Shown: positions 40,601 to 49,320 of the stretch, piece after piece
Layout: the number at the start of each line of letters is the position of its first letter
How positions within the stretch are numbered: the stretch's first letter is position 1
Origin: Gramella sp. KN1008
GTDB lineage: Bacteria; Bacteroidota; Bacteroidia; Flavobacteriales; Flavobacteriaceae
Reading direction: 5' to 3'
Assembly: GCF_004332155.1 (NCBI RefSeq)
Contig: NZ_SJDV01000002.1
Location: forward strand, 262,193-326,192
DNA: 64,000 bases
Notes under the pieces: model-generated
What the model was told of the DNA's origin: nothing
Seen by the model: only the letters and a program-made list of their open reading frames with translations
Database searches by the model: none
Translations under genes and position numbers: made by a program

Positions 40601-42658
40601 AGCAATAATGAGCCGGGAGTGGAAAAGGAACATCTCAGTCTCAATTTCAGTAATTTTAAACTGGCCGCCTTACTCAATTATCTTAATCCCGAAAATGAGC
40701 TAGCTAAAGGACAGCTCAACGGTAAACTGATTTATGAAGAACCTTTCGGTAAGACCGGTCTTCTTGCCGATATGCAAATAAATCAGTTCCAGGTCATGAA
40801 TGTAGACCTGAATACCCTTAGTCTAAAGGGAAATTCAGCCGGATTTAATAATTATGACTTTGAAATGGCCATCAAGGGAGGAGAGGTGGATCTTGATCTG
40901 GTAGGTACTTATCTAGCTGATGAAACTTCGGCAAACCTTGACTTGAACCTGGACCTGAATGAAGTTAAGATGACCGCTCTTGAAGGATTTTCACTAGGCG
41001 AGATCAAGGATGGCAGCGGAAGTTTTTCAGGTAACTTCAATGTTAAGGGAACGGTGGCCGAACCTCAATATGAAGGAGTGTTGAATTTTAACGATGCCGG
41101 TTTCAATATTACTTTTCTTAACGCCCCTTTCTTTCTACCCAATGAGACGCTGAGCATGGATAATGACGGAATTTATTTTGAAGATTTCAATATTAATGAT
41201 GAGAACCGTGATTCGTTCGTGATCAATGGAGAAATAGGTACAGAAACTTTTTTGAATCCAACATTCGACCTGGACCTGCAGGCAAGGGATTTCAGTTTAC
41301 TTAATTCTACCGAAGAAGATTATGAACTATTCTATGGTGATGCTGTGGTAGATGTGGATGCTCAGGTAACCGGCGATCTTAATCTGCCTGTCGTGAATAT
41401 GGACCTTAAGGTAAAAGAAAATACTAATTTCACTTATGTTGTACCAGAGGCCGAATTACAGATGAAGGAGAGGGATGGGATCGTAATATTCGTCAATAAG
41501 GAAAACCCTGATGATATTCTTACCCAAACCGAAGAAGAGTCCTATGTGATCTCGGGTTTTGATATTTACTCCAGAATAAAGGTTGATGAAGAGGCCAAAA
41601 TAAATATGATCATCAATCAGGAAACAGGAGACATGTTCCAGGTACAGGGAGAGGGAGATCTGATTTTTAATATGTATCCAAATGGCAGGCTTTCCCTTAC
41701 TGGTATTTACGAGATCAACGATGGTTTTTATGAAATGAGTCTTTATAACCTCGTGAAGAGAAGGTTTGACATCGCTGATGGAAGCAGGGTTTCCTGGGCG
41801 GGCGATCCCTTTGAAGCACAGCTGGATGTAAGGGCTATCTATAGGGTTGAAACATCGGCATCTTCGCTTATGGCCACACGCTTATCTGCCACCGATCCTG
41901 CCACAACGCAACGTTACCGGCAGGAATTGCCATTTTATGTCTATTTGAATATAGACGGTGAACTTATGGAACCTAAAATATCTTTTAATCTGGATATGCC
42001 TGAAGAAGAACAGGGTGCGATTGGAGGGCAGGTGTATGGAATGGTACAACAACTAAACAGTCAGGAACAGGAACTTAACAAGCAGGTATTTTCACTACTG
42101 GTACTCAACAGGTTCTTTCCTGGTTCGGGCAGTGACGGAAGCAGGGGAGGGACTCTAGCTGTGGCAAGGGATAACCTCAACGAAGCTTTATCTGATCAAT
42201 TAAACATGCTTTCCAGCAGGATCCTGGGAGAGAGTGGACTTCAGTTGAACTTTCAGGTGGACAGTTTTACCGATTACCAGGGTGAAAGTCCGCAGGACAG
42301 GACACAGCTTGATATAAGCGCTCAAAAAGCCTTTCTTGAGGATAGGCTTATCGTAGAAGTAGGAAGCGAACTGGATATACAGGGAGGAAATCAGCCGGGA
42401 CAGGAAACCAGCCCGGTAATCGGAAATGTGAGCATCTCATATCTGCTGGATGAAGACGGGGTTTGGCGCCTTAAAGGTTTTAGCAGAAGCCAGTATGAGA
42501 ATGTGATAGACGGGCAGCTTATTGTAAGCGGAATAGCGTTGATATTCACGAAAGAATTCAACAAATTTAAAGATATGTTCGAGAAGGCCGTAATGGAAAA
42601 TGTAAAGAAAGAAGAGAATAGTTCAGAAAAGAAAAATAAGGACAGTGATAAGAATTAA
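37655..42658 (+). CDS. tamB: TamB/AsmA-type translocation and assembly protein
   Basis: A 1667-residue protein, one of the longest in the window. A single N-terminal anchor (FLGKFFLGLLIVILLLALFI) precedes a very long beta-repeat periplasmic region typical of bridge-like AsmA/TamB proteins, and the C-terminal ~400 residues are the DUF490/TamB domain (SRVSWAGDPFEAQLDVRAIY, FYVYLNIDGELMEPKISF). The first codon is TTG: the codon before it is a TGA and the first in-frame ATG would remove the anchor and ~140 residues. The 3' end overlaps the TamA-like gene by 14 bases. It is thought to carry lipids or assist outer-membrane protein assembly between the two membranes. Confidence 0.9.
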   Translation: MTNSGRKLLKVFKFLGKFFLGLLIVILLLALFIRSEWGQNIIKDKFISSIEDKSGAEISLERIFIKFNGDIQAEELYIEDPEGDTIIYSEYISANIGLWQLIKGEAFSLNDLEASNLKANIIRRDSVQGYNYESLMKAFSKNNTQPTPTDTTSKPMKTIIGDLELKDFNILYRDDVSGIDSRFIFEKLQLDFKEFDLDKMVYKVGEVEFYNARIDYNQTRPFPKSSDDEPVPAPMFSIDELNFSNILLRYNSEPDSLFTHMEINEFQLADSEIDLKELQLSGDNIRLANSRIELDLKQRTASPSEETSGAGSGFQWPEWKVDIANIDFENNSFDYSVNQASVKDGTFDPNAIKLEDFYLQADALNYEKGKATARIEKLGFREASGINVRRFNIFVTLSDERAEFKEFDLAANGNTASGNLVLTYTDINEFLNEPGKANIEADLGGIKLDIKDIFRFQPSLRNNEIMRSLSDAPIRGSFSATGRLDNLNLKRLDLNWKNTRIAGNGSIRNLQDPDNLVFNLPEFRMNTVRSDLLTFVREEDTGISLPEKMSLEGKFSGSMSDIETTSVLSTSEGNIKVDGRFETGQQITFNASIQGDSLALGRLLQNEKLGNLDIQLETSGSGNSMNTLDARLESSITSFSYNGYEFRNIDLEGELEDGQGPINLYYQDPYLEMEAQTLVTLDTVSPRLDFTVYLDGADLGKLGITQKSIKTGFVLEGWFQGNSNQYESQAEIIDGIAVYNNKTYLLGNFDASAYVRPDTTSVTVKNRVINLDLRSNADPLAFTAAINRHFKRYITENYKEDSIIDPVNLRLNAHINESPILNEVFLVNLEELDSVDIDVDFREKERKLDASISIPFINYYSSEVDSLKLEMRSDPNDLNFEFAFNELNAGPLAIKKTLLQGTVLDRKLNLDFTSLYDGDSLVHVNSELNFQGDTLKYHINPQKLILNRNPWSIDSSNRISYAREYLDFRDFRLFRDDQQMQISNNEPGVEKEHLSLNFSNFKLAALLNYLNPENELAKGQLNGKLIYEEPFGKTGLLADMQINQFQVMNVDLNTLSLKGNSAGFNNYDFEMAIKGGEVDLDLVGTYLADETSANLDLNLDLNEVKMTALEGFSLGEIKDGSGSFSGNFNVKGTVAEPQYEGVLNFNDAGFNITFLNAPFFLPNETLSMDNDGIYFEDFNINDENRDSFVINGEIGTETFLNPTFDLDLQARDFSLLNSTEEDYELFYGDAVVDVDAQVTGDLNLPVVNMDLKVKENTNFTYVVPEAELQMKERDGIVIFVNKENPDDILTQTEEESYVISGFDIYSRIKVDEEAKINMIINQETGDMFQVQGEGDLIFNMYPNGRLSLTGIYEINDGFYEMSLYNLVKRRFDIADGSRVSWAGDPFEAQLDVRAIYRVETSASSLMATRLSATDPATTQRYRQELPFYVYLNIDGELMEPKISFNLDMPEEEQGAIGGQVYGMVQQLNSQEQELNKQVFSLLVLNRFFPGSGSDGSRGGTLAVARDNLNEALSDQLNMLSSRILGESGLQLNFQVDSFTDYQGESPQDRTQLDISAQKAFLEDRLIVEVGSELDIQGGNQPGQETSPVIGNVSISYLLDEDGVWRLKGFSRSQYENVIDGQLIVSGIALIFTKEFNKFKDMFEKAVMENVKKEENSSEKKNKDSDKN

Positions 42659-44957
42659 ACCGGGAGTCATATTATTTTTAGCAGGTCTTATTATTCAGGG
42701 CTGCAGTGTTAAGAAATTCATTCCTGCGGATGAATTTCTATATACCGGTGCACGGGTAGAAATAGAATCAGATACCACGATTAAGGAAAAGCCTCATTTA
42801 AAGACCGAACTGGAAAACGTACTAAGGCCGGAGCCTAATACGAAGATCCTGGGAATGCGACCCGGTTTATATTTTCACTATAAAGCACAAAAGGACAAGC
42901 CTGGTTTCATTAATAAATTCCTGAACAAGAAGTTCGGAGAGGAACCTGTTTATCTTTCAGATGTTGATATAAACAATACTGAAGACCTCCTTCTTAACAG
43001 GCTTGAAAATCGTGGTTTCTTCTATAGCAGGGTAAATTCTTCAACAGAAAAGAATGAAAAGGCCAAAACTGCTTCCACTGCTTATGAACTTATTGTTCCA
43101 GAACCTTACACAATGGAGACCTATCAGTTAGATACAGATACCCTGATAGTTTACGAACAAATTAAAAATAACCTGGATAAAACCCTGTTGGAAAAGGGAA
43201 TGCGTTTCGATCTTCCGGAACTGAAAGCTGAAAGGGAAAGAATAGACCTCCATCTCAAAAAAGATGGGTATTATAACTTCAATCCAGGATTTCTCATTTT
43301 TGAAGCCGATACCAATCAGTATGAAAAGAAGAATTTCGATCTTTATTTAAGGCTTAAGAAAGATGTACCTCCAAAATCAGTAATTCCTTATCAGATTTCA
43401 AATGTGAATGTGTATGCGAATTATAATGTTGATGAGGACTCACTCACAAAGAATTATGAACGCTACCAGGACAAGAATTACTTCCAGGAAGATCTCATCT
43501 TTAAACCTAAACGACTGGATCCCTACATTCTCATTGAGACCGGGGATTATTATGATCCGGAAAAATCAAGGAATACCAGCAGGAGATTAGGATCAATTGG
43601 AGCCTATAAATTTGTAAACATCCAGTATAAGGAGATAGATACTCTTGCAACAGACAGCCTGGGACTGCTGGAAGCTAATATCTATTTATCCCCATTAAAG
43701 AAGCGGGCTATAAGGGCAGAATTACAGGCCCTTACCAAGTCCAATAATTTTGCAGGTCCTCATCTTGGGGTGACTTTTTCTAACCGAAACCTATTTAAAG
43801 GAGGGGAGAGCCTTCATATATCGGCAAATGTAGGATATGAATTTCAGGCTGGGACCAAAGAGAAGGCCGGTCGTAACAGCATACAATTAGGTCTAACCAA
43901 TGATCTTATTATCCCACGAATGATCTTCCCTATAGAGATCAACAAGAACTTCTTTAAATATTCTATTCCAAAGACAAAGATCAGTCTGGGAGGAGATTAT
44001 CTGAAGCGCAGTGAGTTATTCAGTCTTAGTTCACTTTCGGCCAGATTTGGCTACTATTGGAATGCCAACAGATATGTTTCCCACGAGATCAACCCTTTAA
44101 GTCTTAATTACGTCAGGCCAGGGGAGAAGTCGGAAGAATTTCAGCAGGTACTGGATGAGAATCCGTTTCTGGCAAGTAGTTTTAATGAGCAGTTCATTCC
44201 CGGCCTTACTTATTCTTTCATTTATAACGGCCTGATTGATCTGGATAAAAAACACGTGTTCTATTTCAATGGGAATTTTGATATTGCCGGGAATACTTTC
44301 AGTCTTTTTGGGAAGAAAAATGAAGAAGGTAAACAGGAAGTTCTGGGTCTTGAATATTCACAGTATGTAAAACTGGATACAGATTTTAGATACCATTTTA
44401 GATTTGGAAGAGCGCAGGTGATCGCTACCAGGTTGTTTGCCGGATATGGTTTAGCATATGGCAATTCAGAGGTGATGCCATTTAGTAAACAGTATTTCTC
44501 GGGTGGACCCTACAGTGTACGGGCTTTCAGAACGCGGTCTCTTGGCCCTGGAAATTATTCGCCTCCGGAACAAGAGGGAGGCCTTGGATACCGGGACCAA
44601 TATGGAAATATAAGGCTGGAAGCCAATGCCGAATACAGGTTCCCTATTATCACTTATCTGAATGGAGCTTTCTTTGTAGATGCCGGCAATGTGTGGACAA
44701 GCAAGGTGAATCCTGATCTGCAACCTGAAGGGAATGAGGGAGAAAATCTTCCTGCAGATATTGGTAAGTTCAGTGGTAATTTTATAAATGAACTGGGAAT
44801 TGGAGCCGGTGTGGGCTTACGCATCCATATTCAGAATTTTGTGATACGCTTTGATCTGGCCGCTCCTCTTCATGATCCGGCTTTACCTGCGGGCCAAAGA
44901 TGGGAATTTGATATTACCAATCCGGTTTTCAATTTCGCGATTGGATATCCCTTCTAA
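42645..44957 (+). CDS. TamA/BamA-superfamily outer-membrane lipoprotein
   Basis: A 770-residue Omp85-family protein starting at a GTG inside the end of tamB. A lipobox (LAGLIIQGC) makes it a lipoprotein, a known variation in Bacteroidota TamA-like proteins. Residues ~25-330 hold POTRA-type repeats (VYLSDVDINNTEDLLLNRLENRG). The C-terminal ~400 residues are the 16-strand barrel with the family loop motif SVRAFRTRSLGPG. It should work with TamB in outer-membrane assembly. The gene ends with a 4-base overlap with the convergent upp gene. Confidence 0.9.
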   Translation: MIRIKPGVILFLAGLIIQGCSVKKFIPADEFLYTGARVEIESDTTIKEKPHLKTELENVLRPEPNTKILGMRPGLYFHYKAQKDKPGFINKFLNKKFGEEPVYLSDVDINNTEDLLLNRLENRGFFYSRVNSSTEKNEKAKTASTAYELIVPEPYTMETYQLDTDTLIVYEQIKNNLDKTLLEKGMRFDLPELKAERERIDLHLKKDGYYNFNPGFLIFEADTNQYEKKNFDLYLRLKKDVPPKSVIPYQISNVNVYANYNVDEDSLTKNYERYQDKNYFQEDLIFKPKRLDPYILIETGDYYDPEKSRNTSRRLGSIGAYKFVNIQYKEIDTLATDSLGLLEANIYLSPLKKRAIRAELQALTKSNNFAGPHLGVTFSNRNLFKGGESLHISANVGYEFQAGTKEKAGRNSIQLGLTNDLIIPRMIFPIEINKNFFKYSIPKTKISLGGDYLKRSELFSLSSLSARFGYYWNANRYVSHEINPLSLNYVRPGEKSEEFQQVLDENPFLASSFNEQFIPGLTYSFIYNGLIDLDKKHVFYFNGNFDIAGNTFSLFGKKNEEGKQEVLGLEYSQYVKLDTDFRYHFRFGRAQVIATRLFAGYGLAYGNSEVMPFSKQYFSGGPYSVRAFRTRSLGPGNYSPPEQEGGLGYRDQYGNIRLEANAEYRFPIITYLNGAFFVDAGNVWTSKVNPDLQPEGNEGENLPADIGKFSGNFINELGIGAGVGLRIHIQNFVIRFDLAAPLHDPALPAGQRWEFDITNPVFNFAIGYPF

Positions 44958-45613
44958 TGTTGCATTTTACTTCCAAAACATAAATCTCCTGCATCCCCCA
45001 GTCCTGGAACTATATAACCTTTACTATTTAATTCATGATCTATAGTAGCTATCCAGAGCTTGGAATCCTCAGGGAATACAGATTTCAGATATTCGATTCC
45101 CTCATCAGAACCTATTACCGATACCAGATGGATCTTTGAAGGTTTTCCCATTGGTTCAAGGGCTTTAAGAACATTGGCAAAAGAACGACCGGTAGCCAGC
45201 ATAGGATCGGCCAGGATAAGGGTTTTTCCTTCAAGCGAAGGAGAGGCCAGGTATTCTACCAGGATCTCAAACTTCTCATCATTATCGGGATGGTGGCGAT
45301 AAGCAGAAATAAATGAATTTTCTGCATCATCAAAATAGTTGAGAACTCCCTGGTGTAAGGGAAGACCAGCGCGTAAAATGGAACATATCACCACTTCATC
45401 TTTTGGCAGCGATAGTTTTGACTTACCTAACGGAGTACTAATCTCTTCCTCTTTATAATGAAGTTCCTTACTTAGTTCATAGGCCAATATCTCTCCAAGA
45501 CGTTCAATATTCCGCCGAAAACGCATTCTGTCTACCTGAATATTTATATCCCTTAACTGCGAAACAAATTTGGTCGCAATAGAGTTTGTTTTTAGGAGTT
45601 CCTGAACCTGCAT
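44954..45613 (-). CDS. upp: Uracil phosphoribosyltransferase
   Basis: Start taken at ATG 45613 (219 residues); a longer open frame exists but a TAAATTTG -7 box at 45637-45644 on the minus strand would place transcription start between the two candidates. Signatures are VICSILRAGLPLHQGVL, the PRPP loop ILADPMLATGRSFANVL and the uracil-binding VPGLGDAGDLCFG. It makes UMP from uracil and PRPP in the cytoplasm (pyrimidine salvage). Monocistronic; its end overlaps the TamA-like gene. Confidence 0.93.
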   Translation of the reverse strand: MQVQELLKTNSIATKFVSQLRDINIQVDRMRFRRNIERLGEILAYELSKELHYKEEEISTPLGKSKLSLPKDEVVICSILRAGLPLHQGVLNYFDDAENSFISAYRHHPDNDEKFEILVEYLASPSLEGKTLILADPMLATGRSFANVLKALEPMGKPSKIHLVSVIGSDEGIEYLKSVFPEDSKLWIATIDHELNSKGYIVPGLGDAGDLCFGSKMQH

Positions 45614-45636
45614 GTTTAATTGAATTAGATACGATC

Positions 45637-45644
45637 CAAATTTA
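45637..45644 (-). promoter_or_regulatory. -7 box of upp
   Basis: Minus strand TAAATTTG, an exact TAnnTTTG match, 23 bases upstream of the chosen upp ATG. No matching -33 at the expected distance was found. Confidence 0.4.
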
Positions 45645-45800
45645 ATCTTTTCATTATAGATATTAATAAAAGCTAGCAATAAACATGGGTTCTGTTATAA
45701 TTCACAATACAGTCCCTACCATCCTTTCAGAAGAATGAAAAAAGTAAAATGTCAAAATAATGACGTAAATTTATGAGTCAACATATTAAAAATCAATAAA

Positions 45801-46181
45801 ATGAAGGGCCTCTCAGAAGCTTTTTCAACATACTCTGTCAATGATCTCAAAATGGCAAAGAAGTTTTATGAGGATACTCTCGGTCTTGATGTTACTGAAA
45901 ATGAAATGGGGTTACTGGAGTTAAAGATGGCTAATTGTCAGGTTCTTATCTATCCAAAACCTGACCATAAACCGGCTAATTTTACCGTACTTAACTTTAA
46001 AGTAAAAAACCTGGAAAGGCAAGTAGATACCCTCAGAGTTAAAGGGGTAATATTTGAACAATATGACAACGATCAAATTAAAACTGATCCCAAAGGTATC
46101 CACAGTAGTAAACATGGGCCTCGGATAGCCTGGTTTATGGATCCGGCAGGTAATATACTTTCATTAATTGAAGAAAAATAA
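45801..46181 (+). CDS. VOC-superfamily protein (glyoxalase-like)
   Basis: A 126-residue single-module vicinal-oxygen-chelate protein: FSTYSVNDLKMAKKFYEDTL at the start and GPRIAWFMDPAGNILSLIEE at the end, the paired beta-alpha-beta-beta-beta pattern. A full set of metal ligands (His/Glu) is only partly visible (final Glu in SLIEE). It could be a glyoxalase-type lyase, a dioxygenase or a binding protein such as antibiotic sequestration proteins. The next gene starts 6 bases later, so they are cotranscribed. Confidence 0.82.
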   Translation: MKGLSEAFSTYSVNDLKMAKKFYEDTLGLDVTENEMGLLELKMANCQVLIYPKPDHKPANFTVLNFKVKNLERQVDTLRVKGVIFEQYDNDQIKTDPKGIHSSKHGPRIAWFMDPAGNILSLIEEK

Positions 46182-46187
46182 CAGATT

Positions 46188-46556
46188 ATGGCTAATAGGA
46201 AAGAATTCGTTAAAAAAATCAATAAAGCATTCGCAAGTTGTAATACGGAGTTTATTTCTAAAAGTGTAACAGATGAGATTGAATGGATAATAGTTGGTGA
46301 AAAAACCATTGCCGGCAGGGAAGCCTTTGAAGATGCTCTTGAAAGAATGAAACTGGGCGGTCCAATGCAAATAAACCTTGTAGATATCATTACTGAAGAG
46401 GATAAAACAGTAGTGGAAGGTATTGTTGAAATGGAGATGGAGCCCGGTAAAGTTAAAAAATATGCGTTTTGCGATATCTACATTTTCCAGGATACTAAAA
46501 GCAATAAATTTAAAGAGTTAAGAACCTATATATCGGCCATAAAAAAGAAGAAATAA
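46188..46556 (+). CDS. SnoaL-like/NTF2-like protein
   Basis: A 122-residue protein of the NTF2-like fold: FVKKINKAFASCNTEFISKS, the IEWIIVGEKTIAGREAFEDAL segment and a beta-rich end (KKYAFCDIYIFQDTKSNKF). This is the pattern of the SnoaL-like polyketide-cyclase/ketosteroid-isomerase clan, whose small members are often of unknown role. It follows the VOC gene by 6 bases and precedes the DinB-like gene by 29 bases. Confidence 0.78.
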   Translation: MANRKEFVKKINKAFASCNTEFISKSVTDEIEWIIVGEKTIAGREAFEDALERMKLGGPMQINLVDIITEEDKTVVEGIVEMEMEPGKVKKYAFCDIYIFQDTKSNKFKELRTYISAIKKKK

Positions 46557-46585
46557 CTATTTCTCATATCCATTAATTTAATTAT

Positions 46586-47191
46586 TTGAACACGAAAACT
46601 TTAATATCCATAATGTGCCTTGTGTTTCTTGGTGCATTTTATTCCGAAAACCCGGTCAGTACACAGAAAGATGACATCTTTGAATACCTGGAGGAGACAG
46701 GAGAAGGTCTGGAAGAAAGCGTTGAGAGTTTAAGTGAGGCGCAAATGCAGTTTAAAGCAAACCCAGATAGCTGGTCTGTAGCAGAAATCGTAGAACACAT
46801 TAATATTGTTGAAGGCGCCCTAAAATCTATGCTGGAAGCCAAGTTTGCTGAAGATCCAACTCCTGAATTGAGGGCAGAAGTGAAAATGACCGATGAAGAT
46901 ATTATTGCTTTTATTACAGATCGCAGTCAAAAGGTTAAGACACAGTCCCAGTTCGAACCTTCTGCTAAATATAAAAATGCAGATGAAGCCCTGGAGGCTT
47001 TTAAGGATCAAAGGGAAGACATCGTGGATTTTCTAAAGGATTCTGATGTAGATATGAGAAATTACATCAATGAATTTCCCTTCGGAAAAATAGATGCCTG
47101 CCAGACCGTTCTTTTTATGGCCGGCCATACAGCGCGTCATACTGAGCAGATAAAGGAAATAAAAGCGAGTGCAGGCTTTCCGGAAGATTAG
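46586..47191 (+). CDS. DinB-like protein with N-terminal signal peptide
   Basis: A 201-residue DinB/YfiT four-helix-bundle protein. The metal-binding histidines appear as SVAEIVEHINIVE and AGHTARHTEQI. Unusually for the family, it begins with a hydrophobic leader (TLISIMCLVFLGAFYSENP) suggesting export. The frame starts at TTG 46586; the ATG at 46613 would shorten the leader to six hydrophobic residues, so the start is uncertain. Thiol-linked transferase or hydrolase roles are known for some members. A strong palindrome follows at 47211-47236. Confidence 0.78.
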   Translation: MNTKTLISIMCLVFLGAFYSENPVSTQKDDIFEYLEETGEGLEESVESLSEAQMQFKANPDSWSVAEIVEHINIVEGALKSMLEAKFAEDPTPELRAEVKMTDEDIIAFITDRSQKVKTQSQFEPSAKYKNADEALEAFKDQREDIVDFLKDSDVDMRNYINEFPFGKIDACQTVLFMAGHTARHTEQIKEIKASAGFPED

Positions 47192-47210
47192 AAAACTAAA
47201 GACCTAAATC

Positions 47211-47236
47211 AATCCCGGATATTAATATCCGGGATT
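47211..47236. terminator. Perfect palindromic terminator
   Basis: AATCCCGGATATT at 47211-47223 followed directly by its exact inverted copy AATATCCGGGATT at 47224-47236. It follows the DinB-like gene by 20 bases, then a T-rich stretch. Confidence 0.7.
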
Positions 47237-47354
47237 TCAATTTAGTTATTTTTAAAATTGTATTAATGTATGTTTTGAATCTCTTTTTATCATATCCATT
47301 TTTTTTGGCTGTATTTTTGATGTAAATAAGAACAGATTGCGAACAAATAATATC

Positions 47355-47972
47355 ATGCTTAAACAAATACTCTTAGTTGCTTTTTTCCTTGTAAACCTGG
47401 GAGCATATTCCCAGGTAGAGATACCTCGTACCACTAATACCGGTACTATTATTAAAGCTGAAGAAACCAATACTGGATTTCCCATTCTAAAAAAAGAAGA
47501 GACCGAAACCGAAAGCAGGTTTCTAAAAGAGAAACCGAAGGCTATTGATCTCAGAGAGAATCCCAACGGATTATTAACTGCCGGAGACGTGATTGAAGAG
47601 AAATGGACCAAGGATAAGGAGATAAAAGAAGAGTTTAAATTTGATCAGAGCCTTGGTAATGTGGTGACCAAGGGTAAGTTTGTAGAAGTCTATTGCCGGG
47701 ATCATGAATATGTAGATGGAGACAAAGTACAGATCTTTGTGAATGGAGAACTTGTAGCGAGAAGCGTAAGTCTTCATGCAGGCTTTCAACCCATACTGGT
47801 AACCCTTCAGGATGGTTTTAATAGCATTGAATTTGTAGCTCTTAATCAGGGAAGTTCCGGGCCAAATACAGCCGAACTTCGTGTACTGAGTGAAAAAGGA
47901 GAACAGCTGGCAAAAAAGGAATGGAATCTTCTCACCGGCGCAAAAGCCCAGTTAATAGTGGTTAAAAATTAA
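47355..47972 (+). CDS. Secreted protein of unknown function
   Basis: Start taken at ATG 47355 (205 residues); a TTG lies 18 bases earlier. Signal peptide MLKQILLVAFFLVNLGAYSQ. The first third is low in structure (repeated Thr-Asn-Thr and Lys-Glu-Glu), and the C-terminal half is beta-rich: GKFVEVYCRDHEYVDGDKVQ, FVNGELVARSVSLHAGFQPI, NSIEFVALNQGSSGPNTAEL. This half looks like a single Ig-like or carbohydrate-binding sandwich. No family name can be given. Confidence 0.65.
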   Translation: MLKQILLVAFFLVNLGAYSQVEIPRTTNTGTIIKAEETNTGFPILKKEETETESRFLKEKPKAIDLRENPNGLLTAGDVIEEKWTKDKEIKEEFKFDQSLGNVVTKGKFVEVYCRDHEYVDGDKVQIFVNGELVARSVSLHAGFQPILVTLQDGFNSIEFVALNQGSSGPNTAELRVLSEKGEQLAKKEWNLLTGAKAQLIVVKN

Positions 47973-47997
47973 TAGTTAAAAATGATTTTTCCATTTT

Positions 47998-48480
47998 CTA
48001 GTCGGCTATTTGTTCAAGGCGCTTTATCTCAGAAATAGTTTTCTTAATATGATCTCTCTGAGTCTCCAGCAGGGTTTTGATTCTCGGAGATAGAATGTTT
48101 TTTTCGATCACTCTTTCATATTCCTTTAAACTTACTTTTTCACCCCTCAGACACTCCTCAAGCAGAGCCTCATCTTCTTTTTTGGTAATGGCTGTTCTAA
48201 AGTCCATCCAGAATTTATGAAGGTTGCCAAGTACGCTACCATTTCCTTTTGAATCAGGATGCTCATTAAGCATATGGATTTCTTTATCGAGTTCAGTCGC
48301 AAAATGATTTCGGCGTACAGCCTGTTCTTTAAGGAATACCTTAATATCGCGTCTGTCTGCATGTTCAATAGCTTTTTTATAGCCTTTCTCGGCATCATAA
48401 TTCTTCTCTAATAACGAAGAAAGTATTTGCAGCATATTTCTATGGCTCTCTTCCCGGGCCGCTTCTCTTGTAGTTTTCAT
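47998..48480 (-). CDS. DUF2383/PA2169-like four-helix-bundle protein
   Basis: A 160-residue soluble protein that is entirely helical (ILSSLLEKNYDAEKGYKKAI, RDIKVFLKEQAVRRNHFATE, and the KEYERVIEKN region). The spacing and the E-x6-Y / R-x2-H pairs resemble ferritin-like DUF2383 (PA2169) proteins, so metal binding by Glu and His is possible. It lies convergent with the secreted-protein gene, 25 bases apart. Many such genes are induced in stationary phase in other bacteria. Confidence 0.75.
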   Translation of the reverse strand: MKTTREAAREESHRNMLQILSSLLEKNYDAEKGYKKAIEHADRRDIKVFLKEQAVRRNHFATELDKEIHMLNEHPDSKGNGSVLGNLHKFWMDFRTAITKKEDEALLEECLRGEKVSLKEYERVIEKNILSPRIKTLLETQRDHIKKTISEIKRLEQIAD

Positions 48481-48740
48481 AACGCAGAAGTTTAAAAGTT
48501 ACCTCTATAAAGATAATTATAATAGCATTTATTAATATATTGATTTTTAATAAATTATCATGACAATCGTCATGTTTTATATATTTTATTCCATACTTAT
48601 ACAGGTAATTACCCATTTTCAAAAATTCTCTTTTTGATTAATTTGCAAGGCTATTCCCAGATCTTTCTGAAAGAAGATTTTGAAAAACTATTTTCAATTT
48701 AAAGCTGTTGTAAGGTAAAACCTGATAAAAATTATTCAAT

Positions 48741-49217
48741 ATGGAAGCGAATGGATTCATTGTAAGTTTTAAAAAAAGATTGGTGCTGGGGCTATCACTA
48801 TTATTCTGCAGTTTGTTATATGCCCAGGATGGAAAGCAAACAGAGAAGTCTGTGGTTATTGACCATAACTCAGCAGATTTAAACTGGGGCGGTTGTCCCG
48901 AATTCATGCCTGCCGGCTGTAACATAGCGGTGTTACATGGAGATCCCGCTAAAACAAATTCGGATATTCTTTTCAAGGTTCCTGCAAATTCGGATATTCC
49001 GCTTCACTGGCATAATTCTGCAGAGCGAATGATATTAATTTCCGGAGAGATGGAAGTCACCTATGAAGGTGAAGATACACGAACCCTTAAAGAAGGTTCC
49101 TATGCTTACGGGCCGGCCCAGAAACCTCATACGGCAAAATGTAAGGATAAAGGACCGTGTGTATTATTCATCGCTTTTGAAGATCCCGTAGATGCATTTG
49201 CAGGAAAAGGGAAGTAG
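48741..49217 (+). CDS. Cupin protein with signal peptide
   Basis: A 158-residue exported cupin (signal segment around RLVLGLSLLFCSLLYAQ). The cupin core holds IPLHWHNSAERMILISGEME (HxH..E of motif 1) and SYAYGPAQKPHTAKCK (motif 2 His). Three cysteines sit outside the core (GGCPEF, PAGCNIA, GPCVLF). Periplasmic cupins of this type are often of unknown substrate. Its neighbours are a DUF2383 gene and UspA, both stress-linked. Confidence 0.8.
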   Translation: MEANGFIVSFKKRLVLGLSLLFCSLLYAQDGKQTEKSVVIDHNSADLNWGGCPEFMPAGCNIAVLHGDPAKTNSDILFKVPANSDIPLHWHNSAERMILISGEMEVTYEGEDTRTLKEGSYAYGPAQKPHTAKCKDKGPCVLFIAFEDPVDAFAGKGK

Positions 49218-49320
49218 CTGTAAGAAAAAACCGAACAGGTTGTTGGCTTTTAAAGAATCTTTTTAAACATTAACTGCATTTTTTCCTAATTTAGAGAGAC
49301 CAATCAATAATTTCTTAATT

